64,000 nucleotides of DNA, taken from positions 68,485,788-68,549,787 of the forward strand of contig CM057836.1 in assembly GCA_030068075.1 (NCBI GenBank). Reading direction: 5' to 3'. Shown here one piece after another: positions 22,458-33,985 of this stretch (position 1 is the stretch's first letter; each line of letters starts with the position of its first letter). Origin of the DNA: Paguma larvata. Lineage: Eukaryota > Chordata > Mammalia > Carnivora > Viverridae. The translations under genes were made by a program, and so were the position numbers. Under the pieces are notes generated by a model. That model searched no databases. It had not been told where the DNA came from and saw nothing but the letters and a program-made list of their open reading frames with translations.

Positions 22458-25400
22458 CAATAAAATAAAGAAATGGAATGAATGAGAATTGGGAGGGAGG
22501 CAGTGGTGATGGTAGAAACTGAAGGAAGGTCAGAACCCATTGCTATGATCCTTAGGTATCTCAGAGACTATTTCTGATTCATCTCTCTCAGGAAATTTGG
22601 TCTCCCTCCACAGGGAAGATCAGTTACCATTCTGTGCTATCTGTCCTTATATTGTCATTTGTCTACAGTATCTTAAATGACTGTGAGTAGACAACAACTT
22701 TTTTTTCCTACTGTACTATACTGAATCCATTAGAAAGTTGATTCCTCTTTGATTTTTTTTTTTTCTGATTTAAGCTGAGTGTACACTGATGGGAATACAG
22801 AAATACAGCAGTAGAGTACTCTTTTTCACTTCCTCCAGCCTGTTTTATTTCTACCAGAGTTAGCAGTTGATTGGCTACTTAGGAACTTTCAGACCAAAGT
22901 CTTAAAAAGAGGATTGGAACATCCACTGATCTTGTGCTTTAAAATATTAACTGATGGATAATATAGTTTGACTTAAAATATACTTAGAATAAAATTTTTA
23001 AATTACTCTTAAAAATATATATAAAGGACTATATATATATATACATACATATATCTAGGACTTCATAGTAATTTAAAACATAACTGATTAGATTAAGTGG
23101 ACATCTTTTGGGAATTCAGAGGGGCATAATTTATCAAACTTCGGATCAGTTGTACTTCACCTAGAAATATTTTATAACTATATGAAGAAATACATGGTTA
23201 CTTTCAAATTTTTAAGAAATGTAAAAAATGTATAAAGCAGAATAAATCAGTCATTATTCATTTGGTAATGATAATTTATGCTAGTCTTAAGTGGTGATGG
23301 AGTCTAATTAGTTTCCCAAGTTCCTTGGATGACCTAATACAATAAGGATCAGATAAATACCTTGATCCTCAAGCCAAATAAAATTTACATTTGTTTTTTC
23401 TGTGTAAGTTTTTTATTTCTTCCCAATTGCCTATAGTTTATTAACTGCCCTATTTGTACCCTCATTGGAAAAGGTCAAAAACAGAGAATATTTGTGTTAA
23501 TTTGGAAAGTTCAGTGGTTGATGGGAGGAAGAGAGGTGCCTGAAGAGAGTGTAATTTACATCACAAAAGAAAATAAAACGGGAGAATCTTGTTGGAATCC
23601 AAAGGAAAGATAAAGTTAGTATGCTTGGTGATGTAAAGTACTTTTATGTGATTACTATTTTAGATTAGTGAATTGAGACCAACACTACAAAAACCGAAGC
23701 TTGGTCACTAAACCAAGTTCTGCCCTTTACTGAAGTAAAAGAAGAGAGTTCATTTTATGTTGGCCTAGTTCAAGGGAGTTTAATGCAAGTTAATAACTGC
23801 TGCTGTTAATATTTTATATATAGTATTTTAATTAAGTTCTATATTTGCACATTGCATTGGTTTGGTATAAAGCAGCCTTTTAAAAATTGAATGAATAGCT
23901 CTATGAGCTTTTATTTAACTTAAAGGATATTTCTGAGTTAGGTTGGTTAAATACTAAGATTTGTAGCTCAGTTAAAACTAAGAAACATGGAATTTCAAAA
24001 AAACATTTCATTTTATCCATTTTTCATACCAATTATATTCAGGGGCTATATGAAAATTAGTCTTAATACAATGTGGGTAAAAAAGGCTTCTATGACAAGA
24101 GGTCAGTGTGGGCTGCTTTCTGACTCATGGATGATGAAAGTTGCCTGGATACTCTTTAGCTGAATATATAAAAATATTTAATGAGCTATTTTCTATGCTA
24201 TTTAAGTAGAGAAAGCTTAGGGCTGAGTATTATTCTTTCTACCATTGACCATATTAAAGTTAGTAGGAACAAAGCCATGGCCATTAGTTTGATGCCGGTA
24301 ACTATTGGTTATCTTCATCAGAAAAAGGGTTCAAAGCACCTTTGGTGGACAGACTGAATTTTTAATATTCTCCGAACAGTTTATAAAGGAAACCTATGTA
24401 TGAACGAGAATGTCTTATTTCTGGCCCTGGTACTTTCTTTGGCAGGAGTAGTTATTTAATAAATATTTGGTGTAAGAAAAAAATAAAGAACTAAAATATG
24501 TGAATGGCTCAGTGCCAAACCACCCCTCATATTCTAAAAATAGTATCATCCTTACACTTGAAAAGTAATATCTCTCTTTTAGCCGTAATGCTAGTTTTGC
24601 ATCACTTCCTGAAAGCAGTTTACACAATAACAGGTGCTACCCTTTTTTAGGAATACAATGCCATAGTCCAAGCCCACTTTTGGGGGAGGGTGGGAAGCAG
24701 TGAGGCAGTGAGACAATTGCTAGAGAGCTGTGGCAAGCCTGGTACAAAAATGACAAGCTCTTATGAGAACAGAGCTGCTGTCCTTGCTTATTCGTGAGAT
24801 CTCTTTATCATTTAGCAAGCATATAGGTAGAAGGAAAATTAATCGTAAGGGAAGGTGTTACTCCTTTCTGAGGACTGGGATGTGCAGACACAGTGAGCAT
24901 GCTAGTGACAAGGAAGATAGTCATCAGCATTGCCCATCTGTCTGACAATTTGCACATCAGTTCTTTGTTCACTAAAAGGTAGGTATAGGAGCCCCTTGTT
25001 AATGAGAAATATTGCCTTCAGATGAAGACCTTTCTAGAATTTCATTTTCAGCATGATTAATTGTGTTAGGCTATAATGACCCCTCTTCCATTCTGTGACA
25101 TAGAAAAGAAAGAGACAATTTAATCCCTCCACTTTGCCTGCTACCTTTGGCCACAGCTTGGTACACTGTAGCTCCTTCCATCGCCCACTTGGTGTGTGAC
25201 CAGTGACATGGGACCTAGTGGGCTGAGCCATGAATGGCATTTTGAGATTCTGCACTCGACTGCCAGAGGACCTGTACAACGTGCAGGCATGATTTCCTGG
25301 ATCAGGGTGTATCATTCGAGTGCTGCAAAAAGTGAATATTCTGAATGGGTAGCTTATCTAATTAACAGAGCAAAAAGCCTTAAGTTGCTGAGTTAACAAA

Positions 25401-27169
25401 TATGATTGAAGAGGCTCATTACTCTGCAACCTTTGCAGGGCTTAGAGCTGAACATTTCCTAACCAGCCCCTCTTCCCTTTCTAGAGTTCCCCTTTCTCTC
25501 TCTTTTGCTCCCAAATTCAACATAAAACAACTGTGTCCAGGTAGTTAGCTAAATTGTGAATTGTGCTAAATTTAGAATGAGGTTAATGACTGTTCTCTTC
25601 AGGCCTGAATATTGTTTAAATTTGTGTTAAGCTCTTTGGCTCAGTCAAGGGTATCCTCTCAAGTATTTTTATAGCAAACTGCCGGGTGTTTTTTTTTTTT
25701 TTTTCAAACCATCATTACATATTGAAATCAAAGAGAAAACTCGTTATTATTGTCAAATTCTACTTGTATACAGCAGGGTACCACAGATAGTATCAGTGGT
25801 TATTCATGGGTAAGCCTACATTTAACAGCTAAGAAACCATTGAGATTTGGATTGAAGTCATAGAGTTCCAGTTTAAGAACTAGAAATTACAGTGGGAAAG
25901 GCACAAGGCTCTCTCCAGAGCACGTAATTAGGGGTTTGTAGTAATCACTGTTTGATGTGAACAGCACTTTCTAGCTATCTGTTACCAGCGCTGATTTCTG
26001 TGTATACCATTCATGAATCACCACACTTAAACATTTCTACTTGAACAACCATTAGATGATTTCTCTGTTTAGGTCTTGATTTAAACTTGCTCTTTGACTA
26101 TAAACATTCCTCCCATACCTCTACCTAGCAGCTTTTTGCAAACACTGAAATAGTTTTAAGTAGATTTGTAATATTTTTTTGTATAAATGTCTATAAACCA
26201 CCACGCATCAGTGTTAAAACTGAAGCACCTTATCGATAATATATTAATTATTTGACGATCTTGATGACTAGTTGGAGCCAATTCTGTATAAAATAGTTAG
26301 ATTCAGTTTTATTAAACTGATGTTTATATTTCTTTATTTTGGACATTTTTAAAAAGAAAAGTCATACATTTTCTTTTCCCCAAAAAGTATTTTCAGTTTT
26401 GCACAAATTCTTCCAGTCTTTATTAACATGTGCATATATGTTTTACATATGACATACTTAGTTGCCATTGCTGTATAGTAAACATAATTCTTCATTGTAA
26501 ATCTGATCATAGTAGACAGGTATAATTGACCAGTTATAGAGATATGAATATTCAGGCTCCTGTATAACAATTAAATTTCTTATAATAAAGGGATTGTAAG
26601 TTGGTATCTCGTATTGGCACAGCTATACAGGGAGCATTCCATGTCCTGTGATATTTGATATCTCATAGAGAATTAATAACTAGGCATTCTAATTTTATAC
26701 ATCAGTCCTGTGGGCTTGGTAAATCTATCAAACCAGGAGAGATGGAACCCTCTCTCTCAGTCTACCAAATCTCCTTTCCAGACTGACCAGTGTAAAGGGC
26801 AGATGCTGGACCATGGTGTTAGTTGCACCCTGGGGAAATACGGAGTTAACCTGACCACACCCAGCAGCAGTGACACTCATTGTGGGTTGTTGAACAGAAA
26901 CCTGTGGAAATTCTGCATGATAATATTATAATTTCAGTATTTTAGTTATAAAATATGTCACCTGATTGATGTTTATAGCTCTCCAATTATTGTGTATGAT
27001 AATTTTAAAAATTTGTATATATACATATGTTACTAAGAGTGAGTATGTATGTTGGTATGTGTGCATGTGCTTAACACATGGTGTGTACGTAACATATAAA
27101 TACGTGCTATTGGTGAAAATATTAAGGCAATTCAAAAAGTACATATGAGTTTTCACATGCCACACACCT

Positions 27170-28110
27170 CCCTTAGTAGTTCATTCCCTCCATCATAGGT
27201 AGCCACTAAAATAATTTGATTTTGAAAAATTTCCACGCATTTTCCTTTGTATCAATAGAGCTATACATATATTTACACATATAAAATAAATGTAGAGTTT
27301 TTTTTTTAATATATAAACAAGGCCATTCTTCACCAATTATCAGGTAACTAAAGGCTACTGTAAACTTTTTCTGAGCCATTATTAATAGTGACATCATGCA
27401 TCCCTTAGTTCGAACCTATCAGTGTGAACTTAGTCATTCTTCTGTTGATGCACATTTGACTTTTTACTTTTAAAAAATTTTGCTGTTTCAAACTAATTTA
27501 GAAAGAAAATTTTCATATTAGGTCTTTATGCATATAGATCAGAATGCTTATAGGATAGCCTCTAAGAACTAGAATCACTGGGCCATTTACATTTTTAATT
27601 TTGAAAGCTAATGACAGGTTATTTTGCTAATAGGGTGCTTGTTTCCACTTGTCCATAATACATGATGTGCCCTTTTCCTCCTCATTCTTTCCCCTTACAA
27701 GATATTATCAAACTTTTAAATTTTGTTCCAAGATTTATTTCTTCATATACTGATTTAATTCCTGAAATTCCTGGCTCACAGGTGAATACAAGTAAGCAGA
27801 AAACACATAGGAATAAGCAGAAAACAGTATTAAAATTGTCTTTCTCTTTTGTTTTTAAATAAATTTATTTTGGTCCCTGCTATAAACCTTACACATGACA
27901 TTGTGTTTTTGAAAGACACAGAAAGCTGAAAAGAAAGAAAACCATCCACTCATAATCCACTCATATCCAAAACTCCCATTGTTAATATTATGGCTCATTT
28001 TTTACTATCTTGCTAGAATTCTATAGTTTGCATTTTGCATCATACCATATAATTGATGTTTCATTCTATTTTTAATCACTTATAGTATACCTTGTTGCTG
28101 AGTTTGAATT
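27170..28110 (-). repeat. Probable old antisense L1 fragments
   Basis: 'gaactagaatcactgggcca', 'tttacatttttaattttgaa', 'ctgttgatgcacatttgac' and, further on, 'actcccattgttaatattat' resemble reversed old L1 3' sequence, possibly as two pieces. Divergence is high, so the extent and family are uncertain. Confidence 0.45.
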
Positions 28111-29694
28111 TGTTAATACAGTACGAATTTGACAAATAAATTTGTAAGTTTGTGGAATCTGATTCTCTTCTGCAATGAGAAAGTGAGGTATAATTACAGA
28201 AACATAAAATTTGTATGTAACTAAAATTTATTTTAAGTAGTAATTTAAGAAAATTTTATTCGGAAAGGAACCTTGGTGAGTACCCAGTCAATCCCTTTAT
28301 TTTTCATAAGAGTCACATTGAGGCCCAGTGAATCCCATACGTGGCCCAGCCTGACAGCTACACAATCCCACAAAAGCTCGAGTATGAAAATCGCTTTCCT
28401 CTGACCCGGCAAAACCATTCGCCATCACAGCACGCTATTTTCTACCTCCCATTTCCTGGGTCCCTTAAACTTCTGCAGTAATTTAGAGCTTGAAACCAAA
28501 CTTTCTTATTTTAAATCTCCCCCTCACTCCACGTTTCTTCTCACCTGGAAAACTAACCTTCAGGAAGTGAAATAGCCAAGAAAAATTAGATGACAAAAAC
28601 AAACAAAAAACAACAACAAAAACAACAATGGAAACTAACAGGTTATAAATACCAGATGAAATTGGGAAGCTGATTTCCATTTTTGTAAACTCAGAACTGT
28701 TTTCAACAGTTTTTCCCCTTTAATGTATACTTTCACATAAAGCATGACTTCATTAGTAATGCTTCATGAATATCCTTAAATAAATATCACTGTGTCAATT
28801 TATCGCCTTTGTCTTACCCTTTGCATATGCAACGAAAACCACCAGCTTAAACATTAATGTAAGTTAGTGTGATTTCTATATTAAGATTTTAAAAGTCGTA
28901 TGTATAGAATTACATTTGTTTTTTAGGTGAACTTGTATTTTTTTAAAAGCCAAATAACATAGCAAGGTGCTTTGGGTTCTGAAATATTGAAGCATCAAAC
29001 ACTGATCCAAATAAGTCCCCAAATACCATCTATAAATTTTAAGAGCTCAAATATGCAATGTTTACATAAAATTTAATTTACCAAAAACTTTAAATGTAAT
29101 TATAGTGAAAGAATGTAAAATGTATGAAATAATTAAGCTATTCCAAGAGAACACATGAATAGGTGTAGTTCCTTGGAAAAGATATAGGGATAAACCAATA
29201 ATATACCTAGATTTTTGTGATCCTATTTCAACCTTTGGAAAATTCTCATAGTCTATTGATATATACAGCTGTAGCAAGTACTCAATTGTCTCTACTTATC
29301 AGTAAACAAGGTTTAAGTATTTACTTCATGTTTTCTTGGTAACCACTCCTTTTATAACTCAATTATAATGAAATAGGCACTTAGGAACCTTAATATCAAA
29401 ATTTCATTCTGTTCATATGTGTGTCTTAAATTGGTGTAAATAAATTTAGTGATTCTGTGATGAGCCTTTCGCTTAGGAGAAAATGTCCTTTGATTCACAT
29501 CAATAATAAAATCTTTAAGAATTTGGGATTCAAATCACTTATCAGAAATGTGTATATTTCAGGACATTTGCACATGTGTAGGCCAAATAGGAGATAAACA
29601 GAAATATAATAGAAATTTGAAAAAATAAAAATATAATGTAAATATCTAAGCTTTACTCAGTACTAACATTTAATTATTTAAATACAGTTTTTAG

Positions 29695-29925
29695 GGGCAT
29701 CTGGGTGGCTCAGTCAGTTAAGCATCCAACTCTTGGTTTTAGCTCAAGTCGTGATCTAAGGGTTCAAGAGATGGAGCTTCTGTGCTGACAGCTCTAAGGC
29801 TGCTTGGGATTCTCCCTCCATTCTCTCTCTACTCCTCACCCACTCACTCGCTCACTCTCTCTCTCTCCCTCTATCTCAAAATAAATAAATAAACTTAAAA
29901 AATAATTAAAAATAAATAAATGCAT
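29695..29925 (+). mobile_element. Feliform tRNA-derived SINE, diverged
   Basis: 'ggggcatctgggtggctcag', 'tcttggttttagctcaagtc', 'ttctgtgctgacagctctaa', pyrimidine-rich segment with tcactcgctcactc, and an A-rich tail with repeated aaataaat. Confidence 0.87.
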
Positions 29926-31223
29926 TTACTTTGTGAATCTTCAGAATATAAACATAATTGTTTCCATTCCTGCATAAATTAAGCTCTGTTCTCTCCCTTT
30001 CTTGCCATTTTTCTAACAAAGGCATTCTAAAATATAAGTTCATATGCATCTGCAAAGCCTGTAAAGAAAATAGTAGTTGATTTTTAGTCATGGTTGTCTC
30101 TATTATGTTTTTAGGCAAAATATTTTAATGAATGTTATCTGATATATGCATGTGTTCGATATAACTCCTTACCTTGAATCTGGAGTTGAATTAAAGTTCT
30201 AGTTCCTCCCGGATTGTATTTGAGTTGAGGTTAGGATTATATTCCTTTTGCTTTCTCTCTGATCTCACATTACTTCTTCCCATGAGAACTCTAAAATTAT
30301 ATCTCCAAGGGACAATGAGGCGCTGTGGGAAAAGCACCTTATCTTTCAATCAATCATGGGTTTTTTGAACTGTGGGTTACAGCCTGTTAATCGGTCTTGA
30401 AATCAATTTGGTGGGTCATGTCTAGCATTTGTATTAATAAAATCATATAAGAAAAATAATCAGAGTGCCTCAGAAGTAATAGAACTAGATGTTTTTCTGT
30501 TAAACTTCTGCTTCACCGTGCATGTGTGTTTGGCAGAGGGGGTATGTGTGTGTGTGCACTGGGCTATACAAAAACTGTGGATTGATTTAGGTGTTGTGAT
30601 CAGAAAACTCTAGTCTAATCACCAAGTTAGAGTGAATATCTTACTCTGGCCACAGCAAGCACATTTATAAAAGCATAACAGGATTTTCTTCTAATACTTT
30701 GTTCAAAGCAGGCCACACCATAGTTAAAAATAGGGAGACACAGTCACTGCATCTCCATGCTCGCACAGACTGTTTCTGGGTGACTGTGCGAAATACCTGT
30801 CAGAGTGAAGACACCGTCACTGTGGAAACTACGTAGTGTACCGTGCTGTCTGGTCTCTGTGGGCAGAGGAGAATGCGGATGTTATGCCAGCCACTGAACC
30901 CGTCATCTCAGGAATCCTCCAGGCACCCTCTTAGTGCAGACTTCTTTCTATCTTGACCTATAAGGGGGAGATAGCATTTTCCAGAGGTTTTTCCTCCCGA
31001 GCTGAATCAAGCTTGTTCCATGAATAACAAAGTATATGGGAAAATTACATATTTTTTTTTCAAACGTATCCCACTCTTGTAAAACTTTGTCATTATTCAC
31101 TTGCTCTGTGTCTCCTAACAATTGTCCCTCGATATCATATATTCATTTCTAAGAAGCCTTTTTGAACTAATTAGAAAACAGGGAGTGGAACCCATCTCCT
31201 TTTTGTCTTAAAAAACAAATCAT

Positions 31224-31440
31224 GGGGCACCTGGGTGACTCAGTCTGTTAAGAGTTCGACTTTGGCTCAGGTTATGAGCTCGCAGTTTGTGGGTTCGAGC
31301 CTCGCCTTAGGCTCTGTGCTGACAGCTCAGAATCTGGAGCCTGCTTCAGATTCTGTGTCTCCCTCTCTCTCTGACCCTCCCCTGCTCACACTCTATCTCT
31401 CTTTGTCTAAAAAGTAAACAAACATTAAAAAAAGAAAAAA
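31224..31440 (+). mobile_element. Feliform tRNA-derived SINE
   Basis: 'ggggcacctgggtgactcag', 'actttggctcaggttatgag', 'ctgtgctgacagctcagaat', pyrimidine tract, 'aaacaaacattaaaaaaag'. Imperfect A-rich flanking repeats aaaaacaaatca and aaaaacagaaatca. Confidence 0.9.
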
Positions 31441-32671
31441 ACAGAAATCACTGTGTTCATTCCATACTTCTCACTTAAAAAATACATAATATGATATATA
31501 TATATCATATATATATATATTAATGTCCACCTTTCCTTTTGTCATTAATACTCTTGCTCATCATTTTCTAAATTTTTCTAAGGATTTTATGGTACTTATA
31601 TGTTCCTACATGAGTTTTCTAGATGCTTGCACAAATAAGAACTGTAAAAGTAAATACTTCGTCCTTTTCCCTTTTTGCTGCCTCCCTCCAAAATGCCTGC
31701 TATCCTCCCCTCTTTGAAAGGCCAAAATAGCAATGCTTTTGAGTGTTTCTCCCCTAGGAGCTTTCTCCAATTCTTTCTGTGGAAGTCTAGAGAGACAAAT
31801 GTCCTCGTAATGACTTGGCTGCCTGTGCATTCACTGTCAGTGGCTTCTATGCCCTTCTCTCCCACAATGACAGCTCCCATTACGCTGCTGTATTGAGAAG
31901 CACCCCTTCTGCTGGGATTTGGAAAGCTCCTGAGCACAACGCAGGGGCAGGAGCCCTGTATCCTCAATTACATGCACATTTCACATTCAGCACAGGCCAT
32001 ATTTTCACCTGTGGGTGGACCTTAGGTGTTCTGTGAAACAACGGAAATACATCGTCCTACCTGCCCTCTACCTCTACTAGACCCTTTCTGTCCCTCCCTC
32101 TGGGTACCCCATCTTCTGTCTCCTGGCCTCCCTTGTATGCCTGCCTGCCTCCCAAATCCCTGAGGCTGCATGTCAGCAGCAAGCATGGCACCAGACATTT
32201 CTACTCCACTTTCTCTCTTAATACTCTACCTCTTCGGCTTTATGGTCTAGACCTGAAAAATTAATCTAGGACACTCTGGTAATGTATAGTGGGGTGTCCT
32301 TTTCAGAAAACATATTTGCATTTTTACAGAGACCTTTCTGAAGATAAAATACTGGTGGAATTTTGAGTAATTTGGTGATACATGGTGGAAATTTTAATCA
32401 AAACTGTCTTCTGTCTTTCATTTTTTTTTTCTTTAATGGGTTTCACAATTTTTTCTATGATTCTCAGTTAATTCTGTGCTAATGTCTGTCTTTTCTTCAT
32501 ATACTTAGAACCAGGGTTCCTGTATATTTGTGAACTAATAGAATTATTTCCCTCTTACATTTGGAGTGAGGGGGAAGAAAACAAACCTTATTGATTTAGA
32601 TGAGTAACTGGTTTGAATTAAACATTTTTTTAAAGTGAACACTCAGTTTGACTTGCTTCTTGTGGTGAATC

Positions 32672-32815
32672 ATGATACGCATTTATGTAGTGCTTATTAT
32701 AAACCAGATACTTCACTAATATTATTTTATTTAATACTCAGAGCAACCATAAGAGGTATGCCATATTATTATGCCCATATTTACTTGGATGAGTAAACCA
32801 AGACCATAGAGTTTA
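32672..32815 (-). repeat. MIR fragment, reverse orientation
   Basis: 'tagtgcttattataaaccag', 'taatactcagagcaaccata', 'aagaggtatg' match the 3' half of MIR read backwards. It directly precedes a felid SINE. Confidence 0.6.
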
Positions 32816-32852
32816 TCAATAGATTGATACAGCTGAAAGTAATGAAGTCAAG

Positions 32853-33036
32853 TTTTTTTTTAAGTTTATTTATTAATTTTGACAGAGACAGAGACAGTAT
32901 GAGCAGGGGAAGGGTAGAGAGACAGGGAAAGAAAGAGAATCCCAAACAGGGGCTCAAACTCATGAACCATGAGATCATGACCTGAGCTGAAACCAAGAGT
33001 TGGATGATTAACCGACTGAGCCACCCAGGTGCCCCT
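32853..33036 (-). mobile_element. Feliform SINE, reverse orientation, internally shortened
   Basis: 'aagtttatttattaattttg', 'gagcaggggaagggtagaga', 'atgagatcatgacctgagct', 'ccgactgagccacccaggtg'. It lacks the middle segment around the gtgctgacagc motif. It lies 566 bp before exon B. Confidence 0.88.
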
Positions 33037-33601
33037 AAAGTCAGGCTTTGACACAGATGATCTGTCAGACTGTTCTGTTCAATAAAAGCAATCAAGTCAG
33101 TTAAAGGTGGGCCACACAACTTTTTTTTTAAGTATTTGAATGCATACCAGCTTTGAAAATGAGCACTAACCAATGTGAACCTGACTTTATTCCAAAGAGT
33201 AATGTAGAATGTCAGCTTCTTCTGTCTCTTTCTTTCTATCTTGACTGAACTGTTGAGAGGGATACAGAATGCCAATTTATCTTTATTTCCTTCTTTTTTT
33301 AATCGTCCTTTTTTTTTTTCTTTTCTTTACTCAGCTGTTAAAGGCTGACAAACACTCTTGGTTGGCGGTACACTTTGGGTTCCATTCCTAAATTCAAATG
33401 GAATCATTTTACTTATGGTCTGCCTTATTTCTACAGATTTCTGTTCACTGGGAAGTGTAAGGCGCACCAGGAATAGAAACAAAAATCGGAAATGTCTTTC
33501 CTCAAGGAGTGTACCCTTAGGCAGATAAAAGAGAGAAAGGGTGATTTTTAGAACATGTTACACTCTGTAAAGACCTGTGTGTTCTCTTATCTCTGCAACA
33601 G

Positions 33602-33985
33602 GTACCATTTCTGTCAACACGCTGCGCACACCCTATACTGCTCCTGGCGAGAGTGAGATTTTGGATCTGGATGATGAGTTGTACCTGGGGGGCTTGCCAG
33701 AAAATAAGGCTGGCCTCGTCTTCCCCACCGAGGTGTGGACTGCTCTGCTCAACTATGGCTACGTGGGCTGCATTAGAGATTTGTTCATTGACGGCCAAAG
33801 CAAAGATATCCGGCAAATGGCTGAAATTCAAAGTACTGCTGGAGTGAAGCCTTCCTGTTCAAGGGAAACAGCAAAACCGTGCCTTAGCAACCCCTGCAAA
33901 AACAATGGCATGTGCAGGGATGGGTGGAACAGATATGTCTGTGATTGTTCCGGAACAGGCTATCTTGGCAGGTCCTGCGAGAGAG
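33602..33985 (+). CDS. NRXN1: NRXN1 coding exon B: second half of LNS3 plus EGF-like repeat 2
   Basis: This 384-nt exon takes the split glycine codon from exon A (G|GT) and reads [22 protein letters not shown]3 ends with the strands [13 protein letters not shown] and [15 protein letters not shown], whose cysteine should pair with the later one in [11 protein letters not shown] repeat 2 follows, from [14 protein letters not shown] to GYLGRSCER, with six cysteines in the normal C-C-C-C-CxC-C spacing. The exon ends on the first base of a glutamate codon completed by exon C. The acceptor is ttatctctgcaacag. The exon itself begins GTACC, so the genomic text reads 'aggtacc', and the correct boundary is fixed by reading frame. 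The donor is gtagga. Reading on into the intron adds about 17 codons before a stop at 34038. In the protein this EGF separates the LNS1-3 half from the LNS4-6 half of the ectodomain. Confidence 0.97.

Larger units (their letters stand above)
20507..33601 (+). other. NRXN1: NRXN1 intron between exons A and B (13.1 kb)
   Basis: Donor gtaatt after exon A and acceptor ctctgcaacag before exon B. It contains a (GT)n(GC)n tract, four felid SINEs, a long AT-rich tract at 22272-22457, probable old antisense L1 at about 27170-28110 and an old MIR near the 3' end. The stretch 23060-26900 appears to be ordinary AT-rich single-copy sequence in which I recognise nothing. The phase is 1, interrupting a glycine codon. 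Confidence 0.9.

Noticed and set aside
31596..31967. 123-codon minus-strand open frame as a coding gene
   Set aside because: There is no recognisable domain, splice partner or coding signature, and overlapping frames on both strands are also open. It is one of the longest frames but is plausible by chance in a GC-richer patch.
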